Source: Mermis nigrescens (taxonomy: Eukaryota > Nematoda > Enoplea > Mermithida > Mermithidae). Taken from it: a stretch of DNA of 64,000 bases. This document shows, in pieces, positions 23,975 through 35,631 of the stretch. Location of the stretch: positions 5,312,724-5,376,723 of the forward strand of contig JAVLUZ010000154.1 of the NCBI GenBank assembly GCA_036768485.1, written 5' to 3'. Position 1 is the first letter of the stretch; each line of letters begins with the position of its first letter. A program made the position numbers and the translations under genes. The notes below the pieces were generated by a model, which worked only from the letters and a program-made list of their open reading frames with translations, made no database searches and was not told the origin of the DNA.

Positions 23975-25268
23975 ACTATATATTTGTGAAAGTGTGTTTG
24001 TATGTCCGGTGTTGGCTCCGGCCCCATAACACTTGGTGGGCTGACGTTTTGGCCCGAGCTCGGCCTACCGGCTGGGGGTGTAGTAGCGACATTTAAATTT
24101 CACCAACCCCACCCATGCACCCTGTACAGGGATGAAGCGGGAGGCGTCCCTATGCTTAAGCATGGCCGATTTCGGGACATGCCGATTTTTTGCCAAATTT
24201 CGAAAATCGGAATAAATTCAGTTTACACTATTTTCGGGTTACGGTACTTTTGCCGCTGCGTGCGTTATAACATAGGATCGGACGTAATACTAGCCTACAT
24301 AATGCTACAAGATGGGCAGTGCTATACGGTACAATGATGTGATATAAGATACCCTGTCTGTGCCATAACATGCAGTGATATAAGATAGGAGATACCCTCT
24401 GCTATAACATATGAGTGATATAAGATATCACGTGATATATGACACCCTTTGCTACAACAAACAAAAAATTTTTAAAACATCAAAAATATGCGTTTGACCA
24501 AAAAAATGGTCTAGAACATCCCAAAACATCAAAAATATGATTTTGGCTAAAGAATTTTCAAAACCATTCTGTAACGTCAAAAATATGGATTTGATCAAAA
24601 AATGTACAGGGGTGAAGCGGGAGGCGTCCCTATGCTTAAGCATGGCCGATTTCGGGACATGGCCGATTTTTTAGCCAAATTTCGAAAATCGGAATAAATA
24701 TAGTTTACACTATTTTCGGGTTACGGTACTTTTGCCGCTGCGTGCGTTATAACATAGGATCGGACGTAATATAGCCTACATAATGCTACAAGATGGGCAA
24801 TGCTATACGGTACAATGATGTGATATAAGATACCCTGTCTGTGCCATAACATGCAGTGATATAAGATAGGAGATACCCTCTGCTATAACATATGAGTGAT
24901 ATAAGATATCACGTGATATATGACACCCTTTGCTACAACAAACAAAATATTTTAAAACATCAAAAAATATGCGTTTGACCGAAAAGATTCCCAGAACATC
25001 CCAAAACATCAAAAATGTGATTTTGGCTAAAGAATTTTCAAAATCATTCTGTAACGTCAAAAATATGGATTTGATCAAAAAAATGGTTGACGAAAAAACA
25101 TTTTAGAAAAAATCTAAAAAATAAAATATGGTTTTTACCAACAATTTTTTTAAAATATCCCAAAAACATCAAAAGTCCCGAAAAATAAAAAATACAAGAG
25201 ACATCTCAATTCCATATAGCTATCAGGCCTAAGTTCAGCCCGGGCAACGCCGGGTAGCTCAGCTAGTA
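23975..25268 (-). mobile_element. Dispersed element P, full-length-looking copy with internal duplication
   Basis: Read on the minus strand it begins TACTAGCTGAGCTACCCGG (25268 downward) with a GC-rich hairpin, and ends near 23975 in CACACTTTCACAAATATATAG. Internally a segment of about 480 bp is present twice in tandem (24118-24598 and 24599-25080; compare GAAGCGGGAGGCGTCCC at 24133 and 24613). A related, truncated copy in the opposite orientation starts at 58504. The CTAGCTGAGC..CCCGGCGTTGCC terminus is one I recall from dispersed repeats of several invertebrates; I cannot name the class from this sequence. Confidence 0.65.
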
Positions 25269-25359
25269 TCGTATAAAACGCAAACAAATGACAATGGACA
25301 AATGCCTAATACACACGTATGCGATGGAAGTGCCAACCCGTAAATCCTACTAGTGTTTC

Positions 25360-25500
25360 CCCGAGTGGGAGAAACGTTTCTCCCATCAAAATTTCCCTCG
25401 GATGGAGAAACGTTTCTCCCGGGAGAAACGCTTTTCCCATCAGAAATGTTCTTGGTGGGAGAAACGTCTCTTCCGAGAGAAACGTTTCTTCGGGTTTGGA
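25360..25500. repeat. Cluster of GGAGAAACGTTTCTCC palindromes
   Basis: A 16-nt perfect palindrome, GGAGAAACGTTTCTCC, recurs at about 25369 and 25404, with degenerate copies near 25425, 25460 and 25477. It directly precedes the minisatellite whose unit contains CGTTTCTCCCGTTTCTCCC, so the two are probably related. Confidence 0.7.
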
Positions 25501-25503
25501 CTT

Positions 25504-25960
25504 ACCTATGCTTATCATGGTTTCGCCGTTTCTCCCGTTTCTCCCAGGCTCCCGGTGTGGTTACCTATGCTTATCATGGTTTCGCCGTTCCTCCGTTTCT
25601 CCCAGTCTCCGGGTGTGGTTACCTATACTTATCATGGTTTCGCCGTTTCTCCCGTTTCTTCCAGGCTCCGGCTGTGGTTACGTACCTATGCTTATCATGG
25701 TTTCGCCGTTTCTCCCGTTTCTCCCAGGCTCCGGGTGTGGTTACCTATACGCTTATCATGGTTTCGCCGTTTCTCCGTTTCTCCCAGGCTCCGGGTGTGA
25801 TTACCTATGCTTATCATGGTTTCGCCGTTTCTCCCGTTTCTCCCGGATTCTGGGTGTGGTTACCTATGCGTATCACGGTTTCCGCCCGTTTCTCCCGTTT
25901 CTCCCAGGCTCCGGGTGTTGTTACTTATGACTGTCATGGTCCAGGCTCCGTGTGTGGATA
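25504..25960 (+). repeat. Minisatellite, 59-60 bp unit, about eight copies
   Basis: The unit runs CCTATGCTTATCATGGTTTC, GCCGTTTCTCCCGTTTCTCC, CAGGCTCCGGGTGTGGTTA. The copies are highly similar with small indels. Because unit length is close to a multiple of three with few stops, several frames stay open for 130-230 codons; these are repeat artefacts, not genes. Confidence 0.92.
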
Positions 25961-25979
25961 CCTATGCTTATCATGCTAT

Positions 25980-28685
25980 TTCTTTCTCCCTATCTTTTTC
26001 ATTAGTAGGATTTACGGGTTGGACCCGATGGAATCAATCGAGCAATTAATTGCTTAAATCAGCCTCTGTGCATACTGCTAAAGAATTCACAATTGTTCAT
26101 CTCTAATTTATTAGATAAAACATTAACAGGTCAAAACTAAGAATTCAAATTTTAGGAAGTTGTATAATTTTTAACCGCCTATCGAACCATATATAACTTA
26201 ACACAGTAGCACAGTAAATCCTGTCATACGTGAGAACAATATAATTCTTCATAAAATTATCATATGCAAATTATATGATATACTAACAAACCGTAAGTAA
26301 TAAATTAACAAATTAAACATCAGATAAATGGTTATCAATTAGAAGAATATGAAAATAAGATAAAAACACCAATTATCACTGGAAAACTCAAAATAAAGAG
26401 CAAAAAATACTGATGTTTAATATCGAGAAAACATTTTCTTTTAAAACTTAATCCATCCCTTAATTTCGACTTTAGAGAATTGAGAAAAGAAGTACCTTTG
26501 TAGAAAACTTCAGCTCTTTCTGCTGATATATTTTTTAAGGCTACACGATTAAATCTGCTTTCAAAAACCGAGATAACAGCAAAAAAACGATATCGAAAAA
26601 ATCACTTAATTTCAAACCAAAACAATAAAAAAATTGAAATCCGGAATATAGTCTGCTTAGGGCTATTGATTCTAAAAAAATCATTTTAATACGATCAAAT
26701 CCAGACCTTTTATTAACAAAATAAACGAAAAAAGTAGCACAGTCAATATAAGACCCTCCCCAGAGTCAAACATATATATAGGAAGCTACCACTTCCTATA
26801 TGATATCTTTAAGATACATAAAAGGTTGAAATTAGAAATGGCTGTAACTTTTGACTGGGACCGACTGAGAGTTTTTATTTAAAATGCTCATCTCGTCGAG
26901 TTGTTCCGAAATATATGTCATTTGTAAATTTTGGCGAGGTACACATATTCGCCAAAAATTCCGAGATTGGGTTCAGTCCACGTTTGCTAAAGGACAAAGA
27001 AAGGTATGGAGAAAGAGTTTATGGTCTGTGTAATGATAAATACATAGGAAGGTACCTAAATTACATATAAAGACAAGATGCACCAAAAGCAAGGTCGTCA
27101 GATTTGTTGCGCAACAGGGAACTAACACTATAGTTATGTACGCGGGAATACAAGAGACAAAACGAACAAAACTGTCAAATGAACGATCGAAGTGAAAAGC
27201 TAGGAGATGACGAATATGTGCACACACTATGCAATGCAATATATTGGTCCTACTCATAATGGCTCACATTTGGCAAAAAAGGTATGATCAGAAGTTGGAT
27301 TATACAAAGAGCCAGCGAAGCTTAAAAAACTGAATCGATACGGATCGGTGCTACTGTCCCTACAACGTTTGAGAAACATGTAGGTACTTAGCGAGGTTTC
27401 CAGGCAAGTTGGACTGACGGCGACCAAGAGCTGGACATGGTGGATTTAGCAGCAGGCCAACTACCCTCAATAGCATTAGTATAGGCATCTGAATGATAAA
27501 AAAGGTGGCTAGGTTAAGTTGAGATCTATGTGAAGAGAATAAAAAGCTCTTTACTGGTTCCAGGATCTTTGAGGCTAATAGAATGGTTGACTGGGTGGAA
27601 TTGTTGAAGCACTTGCTTGATCTAGAAAGTTGTAAGCTTTGCAGCAGTCGGGTACCCGGCAATATAAAATCTTGTATTACCTATCGGCAAAAGAGTTTCG
27701 GCACTTCTGAAAAGGAAACAGCTTTCAAGTAGAGGGAAATGTCGTTACAATGCTTTTGTTAACAGCAAAGGAATGGATACCTATTCGGGACAGTGACCAT
27801 AAAGACACGACCAGTGCTCCTCCTCTCATAGCCGCCGAATACCCAGCTCTCTTCGACTCTGTCTATCTCGACCGGCTTCCCAACACCTCCAATATTTTCT
27901 TTGCTGATCTACAAAAGCACTGTAAACAACTTCCCTTCAGGAAGAGCTGGAATCCACAGCAGCAGCAGTTTTCATCGACATTTTCTAGCTAATTCACAAT
28001 AATATTCAATTGAACATTGCTAACCCAGAGGTTAGTTAATTCGAGGATTTGAAACCCAGCTAATTTAGAATTGGCAAAAAAAGTATTACCGGAATTCAGC
28101 AGTAAGGAGCAATGCTGTGCCTTCTGCTTACGAATTGAAACTTTGTTGTGACAGTTCCAGCGCCAACCATCGGTGCTTGAAAGTGCAAAATTAGATTTTG
28201 ATTTTTTCAGAATTCCGTTTCGAGAGGAAGAAGTTTTACCGAGATCTGTCTTCGCAGATGGACAATGGACCAGTACAATGTGGACAAGAGTAGGTCCCTT
28301 AAGTAGGCACGAGATGCTAGCTTGTCATATTTTGAAGTAATAAATGCTTGTCGTTGCATAAATTATGCAGGTAAATGAGATTTACAAACATGATTGTTAC
28401 TTAGATCAGGCAAAGAGGATAAAATTAGCAGGAATAATCAACTGTGTAAAATGCGTATTGTATAATCGCTTGAAGTAGATACGCAGTGGTTACAAAAAAA
28501 CTGTAAGATAGGGTGATGATCAGTTAGTTATTTTCGCAGTTTGCTGTAAACAAGGAGCATGTTGAATAGTAAGTAGGCACATTATGTATATGTTTCTTAA
28601 GATGTAAATTTTGGAATATATGTGAACTGGAACGCAGGTAATGTAGTTTTGTAAAATTATCATAAAGAAATATATGCTAGCAGGA
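25980..28685. other. Mostly without gene
   Basis: AT-rich. A small hairpin TATAGGAAG..CTTCCTATA lies at about 26776-26798. An open frame at 27750-27992 is listed separately. The frames at 26973-27257 and 27360-27662 (minus) are not recognisable. Confidence 0.4.
27750..27992 (+). CDS. Unidentified 80-codon open frame
   Basis: Starts at ATG 27750 and stops at 27990-27992. The product has a mixed composition (EYPALFDSVYLDRLPNTS, a QQQQ run near the C-terminus) and no motif I recognise. It could be a chance frame or the remnant of a transposon protein. Nothing around it (splice sites, promoter) supports it strongly. Confidence 0.15.
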   Translation: MLLLTAKEWIPIRDSDHKDTTSAPPLIAAEYPALFDSVYLDRLPNTSNIFFADLQKHCKQLPFRKSWNPQQQQFSSTFSS

Positions 28686-28705
28686 GTCGGCGGAGTGGTA
28701 AAGAC
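28686..28705 (+). other. tRNA A-box-like target of the hAT insertions
   Basis: CGGCGGAGTGGTAAAGAC at the left edge of hAT-like element A, read together with GTTAAGAGAGTAGATGG at its right edge (34364), gives a sequence resembling the D-arm/A-box of a tRNA-Ser or tRNA-Leu derived repeat (GGCGGAGTGGTTAAGAG). I see no convincing B box, so this is a hint, not a gene. Confidence 0.25.
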
Positions 28706-29030
28706 CAGGGTTGCCATTGCCAACTCGGCCGGAAACCGGACATTTATGTCCGCTTTTCAGGCTTGATGTCCGGTTTTGTCCAGTCGACAGTCATGTCCGG
28801 TTTTCGATGTCCGGTTTTTTAGGCTGTTGGTCCGCTTTTGTCCGGTTTTAAAATGCAAAAATGCGTCTAAGAGAGGTTAAAGTTGAAAAATTTTTCGGCG
28901 CTTCGCGCCGAATTGATTTGAATCTTACTTGTTATTAATCTTTAAGCCGCGCCGCGCCACGCCAATTGCAGCATTTTTATCGACAATCTGGTCTAGAACT
29001 ACGCTATGATTGAAAATCCTATCGACTCTT

Positions 29031-29096
29031 TTTTGACAATAAAAACTATAATCTATCAAATGGCGATTTGATAGATTATAGTTTTTATTGTCAAAA
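29031..29096. repeat. Perfect 31-bp hairpin
   Basis: TTTTGACAATAAAAACTATA and the following ATCTATCAAAT (29031-29061) are mirrored exactly at 29066-29096 across a four-base loop, GGCG. It lies within hAT-like element A. See the finding for interpretation. Confidence 0.92.
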
Positions 29097-29797
29097 GCGA
29101 CTTCAGAATTGGCTAAAATGCTTTACTGCAGGAAGGAAATTCAAATTTCAACAGAAATAACATATACTGATCGTGATATTCCTAGTAGAGCGCGAAATTT
29201 TGGAGTTTTTGAAGAATATGGTGTGAACTGATTTTGCGCCATTTCGGCAGAACTGCCATACAATTGCACAAAAACGATACTCTATGTCACTAAAAGACGC
29301 GGAAAAAGGAAATAAACCAAATCCATACAAAATTCACAGAGTTGCGGTACTTCAAACACCATCCTTGGACATTCACCATTTTGAGCCACTTTAAGGAATT
29401 TTTGCAGTTTTTCAGAAGTTTCCAATTTTCATTAAAAACATATTTTTCTGTCATTTTAACGGTTGCAGATTACAAAAAATTACGAAAGTTATACTGCGCG
29501 TAAAGCTAGATTAAAGAGAAAATTTGGGCGAACTCTAGAACAGCTCACACGCTGAATTTCAAAAATACAGCGTTTTTATGCGATTCTCAAGCGCGAATCT
29601 TTAACAGAAAGTTGAAAAAACAGAGCGGAAAAGCCTTTGATTTGAAAAAAAAAATTTCAAAAAATTTTATTTCCTCACTTTCGTTTCCGTCTGTTTTTTT
29701 CAACTAGCCTAGGTCAAAACTACTACTTGAATTCGCACTAAATGCTATGTGCTCTCACCTTAATCAAAATTAATCTTAGAGCTCTGCGCGGCTTCAG

Positions 29798-29924
29798 ATT
29801 GGTGCAGGCGGCATGATCAGCCTAAGACAGAGAAGGGGCAAAAAATGTGCATCGCTACGCTCGGCTAAACACGCCAATTTTCGCCCGTTTGTCTACCAGG
29901 CTTACATCATCCCCTGGCACCAAT
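29798..29924. mobile_element. Hairpin miniature element H, copy 1
   Basis: A 127-bp imperfect palindrome, ATTGGTGCAGGCGGCATGAT at the left and CATCCCCTGGCACCAAT at the right, also containing CCTAAG/GCTTA arms. The same terminal pair (ATTGGTG.CAG / CTGGCACCAAT) marks copies at 40553-40674 and 43624-43736. Confidence 0.65.
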
Positions 29925-30177
29925 GTGAAGGCACATACTAAGCCTAAGCCTAAAAAATGAATATTAGAAGAGACTTAGGAAGAAAATGACGCTAGCACCC
30001 TTATTTGTCAAAATATACGTAATCCTTCCCTTTCTAACAAACACTAACAAAAAAGATTGATCACCGGATGGTGTACATGACCATTATTATAATTACTGAA
30101 GTGTAAATTCTCACTAACTTTTATCTCTTGATTTCCGTGCTGATCCAGACAATCGTACGCCTTTCAGGAGTCGCGAG

Positions 30178-30311
30178 GATAAAATTTCGTATATCAATAG
30201 TTTCGAGCGTTCGATTAATGTGCCACGTCGAAACGAAATCTGATGATAAAATTCGTATATCAGCAGTATCGAGCGTTCCACAAATGTGCCACGTCAAAAC
30301 GAAATCTGATT
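30178..30311 (+). repeat. Two-copy tandem repeat, about 66 bp
   Basis: GATAAAATTCGTATATCA..TCGAGCGTTC..AATGTGCCACGTC..AAACGAAATCTGAT occurs twice in succession. It lies within hAT-like element A. Confidence 0.8.
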
Positions 30312-30566
30312 AGCCGCTGTCGAAACGGTTAATTTCAATGCTCCGCCACACCTATCAGATTTTTAATCCGGCTCCTTCGATACTAACTAATTGACAATCT
30401 TATACCAATTGTCAGTGTTTCTGCCGAATCGTCGGATAGCTATTTAATTTCTGTAAGATTAAGGTACATTCTTAGAACGCAGCAACTGCGCAAAGCATAA
30501 CAATCTTGATCACAATCCAATATACGAAATGCGTATTACACAGCAGAACGGTAGAGCGTAAACAAC

Positions 30567-30810
30567 CGGAATAAGCAATTCTCGCGTCCGGAACAACGTA
30601 AATCACTTATATGATTGATAAAAAATTTGCATAGAAAAGCAACGTCGACTTCCACGTGAGCATAAGGTTACTAATCTAAAACTATCCGTAATAAATAATT
30701 CTCGCGACCAAACAAGCGCCTACTACGTAAATCACTCATGATAATAAAAAATTTGCATAGAGAACCTACGTCGACTCCACGCGAGCAAAAGATTACTAAT
30801 CTAACACCCT
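30567..30810 (+). repeat. Two-copy tandem repeat, about 120 bp
   Basis: The block from TAAGCAATTCTCGCGTCCGG to GGTTACTAATCTAA (about 30570-30680) is repeated at about 30690-30800, including AAAAAATTTGCATAGA and ACGTCGACT. Confidence 0.75.
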
Positions 30811-31179
30811 ACAGTACATAAAGAATTGTCACTTAGATGTGTTCCACAGATCACCTGTCTGATGTTAAGCACAACATTTATCCAATGCATTAGGAACGGA
30901 GTGTTCTATCAAGGCAACAGTAAATTGGCCTAACTTACATTCTTTTATGATAGTCATGTAAACTTACATCGACCGATCGCAGTGTATTCATTTAAGTACA
31001 TAATGTTCGTTCAAGCTATACATAGAAACCAATAAATGCATTGTGGATCGTTATGTACCTACATAGGTCCTTTATAAACGTTCATCGTGTGCACGTATGT
31101 TCGAATTAACCTGTTCTTCTTTAATTCATAATAGGTTCATCAATCGTCAGCATTATCGCTCGTCGCCTTCGCTAATGAA

Positions 31180-31390
31180 CATATTACCTATGTACCTACC
31201 TACTTACATACCTATGTACACAAGACAATTCGATCAATCATTGCGACGCTTTTTGCAGTCGCCTCTTCCCTAAACATTGCGTACCTATATACATACAAAC
31301 GTATGCATCAGTATACATTAGATCAATCAATACGCCGATTTACGGCAGTCGCCTTCCCATGCTTTGTGCTTCTATCGCTTTACAACTTCA
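31180..31390 (+). repeat. Diverged duplication of about 115 bp
   Basis: ATTCGATCAATCATTGCGAC..GCAGTCGCC (about 31226-31265) recurs as TTAGATCAATCAATACGCCG..GGCAGTCGCC (about 31318-31355), with TACCTACATACATA-type low complexity between. Confidence 0.55.
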
Positions 31391-32245
31391 TTCCTCAATT
31401 TCTCCCCTTCTAAATGGTTTCCGTCGATAATTTCTTTTGAATATCTTCCTTACAACTACTAATCTTTCGATAAATCCCCATTAATTTAAATTCTGTGACT
31501 TCTATCTATTCTAGAATTAAGCCGAAAATTTTTGTAATGCTCTGCATAAAGTTTTTAAGAAATTTTTTTGTAATTCTACTATTTTTATCATTGTTTACAT
31601 CCAGTTAAAGATTTCGGAGTAAGTTAAGAATATGCTTTCAGGATACTATGAAATAAGCTTCAGAAGAGCGGATTTTTTCGCTCAGTACTTGAATGAATGA
31701 AATAATTTATTACTGAAACGCGACAATTACGAAAGATGTAAAAGAGTAATAAAACGTACGGTCAAAAGAATAAAAGCGTACAGCAAAAGGCGATGAGCGA
31801 GTCATGAAAATGACGGTTTAAGCCCGCCCTAAAATTAATTTGGATAAGTCGACATCAATTAATCTGGATTTGAATATATTTAAGTTAGGGAAGAGACTAC
31901 AAAATCAGGTAGGTGATTCCAAACAGAGATATACTTAAAGAAAAAGTCAAATTTTCGTAAATCAGAACGGACAAGAGGAACAACTAGCTTGAAACGATTT
32001 GTGCAGCGAGTAGTATTTTGATTAAGCACAAAAAGTCTGTCATGGAAAGACAAGATTTTTGACTAATAATTTGATACATCATACATAAGCAAACATGAAG
32101 GCGACATAATTCTAATCGACACACGTTAAGTTGGTTAAGGCGTTCGTCGTAAGAAAGAGGGCTATAATCAATATTACAAAAGCTATGGGTTTCGTTAATT
32201 AGCCTCTTCTCGACCTACGCAAGCATCTACTTGACCTAAGTATTT

Positions 32246-33180
32246 GAAGATTCAAACAGCTGAATGCAGAATCACATGTAGATACCCAATTTACGTCAAT
32301 ATAAGCATCTATACATCGACCTAAGCATTTATACATCTACCTAAGCATCTATACATCGACCTAAGCATCTATACATCGACCTAAGCATCTATACATCGAC
32401 CTAAGCATCTATACATCGACCTAAGCATCTATACATTGACCTGAGCGGGAGCGACGTCGATCTAAGCAGCTTAAAACACCTTTTTGGATATACTAAGCCT
32501 AAGCCTAAGCATATTAGAAGCAAAAACTTAGATTTTCCTATATCTTATCAAGTAAAACTAAAAAAACATGCAAAAAATGGAAATTTTTTAAAAGTTTTTT
32601 AAAATTTCAAACAGCTTTCCGCGCCTTTTTTCTTTCTCTTTCATTGTTATGCTTCCTTCCATAATTTCAGCCCATATTATTCATTTCTGACAAATGTGTA
32701 AGTCCTTGGATCGAGTCGTTTAATCGTCCCACCCAACACTCAAATCGACAGTTGCCTGCAACTTTGCAAGTATGGCTCAGATTTTCACCAATTTTTTTCC
32801 GCGCTTCAATTTATCATGTTCTACCAGTTTGGCACAAAAATTTTGGCATTCTGTATTCATTTTGCTCCTTTTCTAAAAGTACCATATTCTTAATTGTAGC
32901 CAAAGATTTCTACTCAAATACAATGTAAACAGCATTTTTGGATTATCTCAAAGTTCCAACCATTTGAAGATTCAAACAGTGGAATGCAGAATAACGTACC
33001 CAATTTAGGTCGACCTAAGCATCTATATATCAACCTAAGCATCTATACATTGACCTAAGCATCTATACCTCGATCTAAGCGGAAGTGACCTCGACCTAAG
33101 CAGACCAAAGCTCAAGCCTAACCGTCATTTAAGCAGAAGCTTGAATTTTCACATATCTTATCAAGTAAAATGACAGAAAA
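32246..33180 (+). repeat. Duplicated block (about 710 bp apart) carrying 20-bp tandem arrays
   Basis: TTTGAAGATTCAAACAGCTG..GAATGCAGAAT at 32246 recurs at about 32962. Each copy is followed by a tandem array and then TATCTTATCAAGTAAAA..ATGCAAAAAAT (about 32540 and 33155). The second array has shrunk to about three units plus degenerate ones. Confidence 0.75.
32293..32440 (+). repeat. 20-bp tandem array, about eight copies
   Basis: Unit CATCGACCTAAGCATCTATA repeated head to tail without spacers, nearly perfect in the middle. A short second array of the same unit is at 33009-33090. Confidence 0.92.
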
Positions 33181-33824
33181 AAATATGCAAAAAATTGTTT
33201 TTTCAAATTTAAAAATTTTCAAACAAAAATTTTTTTGCGCAATAAAGGTTATTTCTTCGTGATCAGCGACCTTGAAAATGTCAGATAAATATGTTTTTAG
33301 CCCAAATTCGGAACATTTTGATAAACAGTAAAATACCCATTTTAATGTAGCTCTATCCGGAGTAACTTGTTCAATCCTTTTTGCTCACATCGCCACAGAC
33401 TTTTCCTGATGCCTTGTTTTTGAAACACTCCAGATCCACATTTATATTCTCGCTTACATTGCCTGCCATCTGGGTGCATTTATGACAAAGTAAAGTACCG
33501 TAACTCTATCTTCACCAATATTGGTCCGTTTTCCATGAAATTTCTTTTCCGCACTTTCTTTTTGTATGTCCTCCTCATTTCAACCAATATCGTTCTTTTA
33601 TACATACATCTGCAAATTTTCCGTTCACACCATGAAGTAAAGTTTAGCCAAATTCTTATACAAAAAGTACATCAAACACCACTATTACATGAGCACATAG
33701 GATGTTCTACTTAAAAAACACTGATTTTTTAATTCAGGGGGTCTATTTTAAACATTTTTAGACCTCTTATAAAACGTGGAAAAAGGTTGGAAAAAGTGGG
33801 AAAAAATTTTGGGTCTGGTCTATA

Positions 33825-34154
33825 ATGTCAACCAAATCGCTGGGAAAAAACGGTGTTCGGGAACCAAATTCCAAATCGTGGCTAGTAGAAGGCTCAAACG
33901 GTTCTGCTCACTTTAAATTATGTTCTGCTGATCTACCTCCAAAACACGATGTTCTTCTTAATCATGTTAAAACGGCCAAGCACATTAAAGCCATCAGTTT
34001 TAAAGCCTCATTTGCATTGTCTGCTTTAAGTCTTCCCTTTTATAATGCTAGCATTGAACGGGGTATTTCTGTACTAAGTTTGCTGAAGACCAAACTACAG
34101 AAATCGCTTAGATGTCAAAACTACTGTATTGTGTGCCTTAATGAATCGTTATAA
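33825..34154 (+). pseudogene. hAT transposase relic: zinc-finger end joined to dimerisation end
   Basis: An ATG-started frame of 109 codons. Residues about 19-56 read like the N-terminal BED-like/U1-like zinc finger of some hAT proteins (SWLVEG..., KLC, then HVKTAKH), but one expected zinc cysteine seems replaced by phenylalanine. Residues about 68-94 (LSLPFYNASIERGISVLSLL, then KTKLQKSLR) resemble the C-terminal hAT dimerisation region. The whole catalytic RNase-H-like middle is missing, so this is either a deletion derivative or a degenerate fusion. It lies about 200 bp inside the right end of hAT-like element A. Protein-family searching would be needed to confirm. Confidence 0.6.
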
Positions 34155-34737
34155 CTTTCTGATGAAGCCTTGTTTAATGTGCAAAATGCGTTCAATGTGG
34201 TAGATATTTAAGTGCAATAGTTGATTTGAATAAATTTTAGCCGCTTTGTTATTTATCAAGTGTATACATCGTTTGTCCGGAATTTAACTGCGCTCCTGTC
34301 CGGCTTTTGTCCGGTTTTGAATGTTGGTATGTCTGGTTGGTCTTTTCAGAGTTGGCAACACTGGTTAAGAGAGTAGATGGAATCACTGTTGCCAACTTGT
34401 CCGGAAACCGGACATTTATGTCCGGTTTTTAGGCTTGTGGCCCGGTTTTGTCCGGTCAAAAGTCCTGTCCGGTTTTCGATGTCCGGTTTTTTAAGCAGGT
34501 GGTCCGCTTTTGTCTGGTCTTAAAATTTTGTCTAAATCAGGTTATTGCCATGCTGCATGTCCCTGTTTCTCATCTGCTTACTGAAGGCAGGCAAGGCACC
34601 ACAACCTGGCCAGGAATGAGTACTGGCCAGTCATCCGCATTCCTCCTCAATATCCCTCGACCTCGTTCACCTCTTACTTAACTACTTTCACATTAAGTCA
34701 AGTCAAATTGCTTGCTATTCATTCAGTACTCACTCAC

Positions 34738-35460
34738 CTCATGTGGGTATTCCTGTGCCTGGTGCACACCCACCTTTAGTGTGTGTACGCGTTTAGTACC
34801 TACAGTAATTGTATAGGTATTATAATTTAGCGTACGATAGTACTTACGTCTCTGATTTCTTTATATTTTCAAATAAGCAGATTTCACTAGCGACATTTTT
34901 AAACTGAATTAAAACGCATTAGATGTTACAGTGATAACAACAATATAAACCAATCAACAGTAAGCTAAAAAATAAATTGAATGTATGTATATGTCTTGTG
35001 TACACTAAGGATATTTTTTACAGTATGCTAAATAGTTGTGCATGATGAAGGAAGTTTCGATTTTTTCACTGTTCAGTGAAATCAATCACTGGCCGTTAAG
35101 CAACCACGAAGTCGGGCGCTACAGTAATAAGGGTGTTCTATTGTCGAGCAATTTTATGCACCAAGCCGGGGTTAAAAAAGACTACAGTAATCTTATGTTC
35201 ACTAAGTCTATTTTTTGCAGGCCTTACAGTAATAAAGTTTTTTATATTATATATGGCTAACAGTAATAAAATTTTTTATGGCCTGAGATTAATTATTTAT
35301 TTCGTATTGAAAAAACGACCGATTTCTTCAGTGTTTGATGAATTCAATTGCCGGCCATTGAGAAAGGATGAAGTCGGGCGCTACAGTAATAAGGGTGTTC
35401 TATTGTCAAGTGATTTCATGCACCGAGCTGGGGTTAAAAAGATTACTGCAAAATAAGAAC
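34738..35460 (+). repeat. Long inverted repeat, left arm (TACAGTAATAA-rich)
   Basis: About 720 bp that reappears inverted at 38117-38845. The outer ends read ATTCCTGTGCCTGGTGCACA here and TGTGCACCAGGCACAGGAAT there. The phrase CTACAGTAATAA (or TTACTGTA on the other strand) recurs many times. Part of the arm (35033-35250) is itself duplicated just downstream (about 35315-35550): compare GAAGTCGGGCGCTACAGTAA at about 35109 and 35371. Confidence 0.85.
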
Positions 35461-35631
35461 GACAAGTTTAAAAAAGACTAGGTCTATTTTGGCAGGCCTT
35501 ACAGTAATAATTTTTTATATATGATATATGGCTTACAGTAATAATATTTTTATGGCATGACATAAATTCTGTATTTCGCTAAAGAGTTCTGCATGATGAC
35601 GGATTAATGAATCTAAACGCGCTGAAGTTAT

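Larger units (their letters stand above)
28706..34363 (+). mobile_element. hAT-like element A, with nested repeats and a collapsed transposase
   Basis: The left end CAGGGTTGCCATTGCCAACTC (28706) mirrors the right end GAGTTGGCAACACTG (34349-34363). Both ends are followed inward by clustered TCCGG/TCCGGTTTT repeats (GGAAACCGGACATTTATGTC on the left, TTTGTCCGGTTTTGAATG on the right). The flanks GTAAAGAC and GTTAAGAG agree at six of eight bases, fitting a decayed 8-bp target duplication. CAGTGTTGCC-type ends with 8-bp duplications are typical of hAT elements. A short frame at 33825-34154 keeps pieces of a hAT-type transposase. The 5 kb between holds tandem repeats, hairpins and duplicated blocks that are probably later additions. 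Confidence 0.75.

Noticed and set aside
25319..26057. Overlapping frames of 132-234 codons
   Set aside because: Three frames are open at once over the 59-60 bp minisatellite; the translation is a periodic repeat.
32293..32440. CRISPR-like array of 20-bp repeats
   Set aside because: The repeats are head to tail with no spacers, and the context is a eukaryotic transposon.
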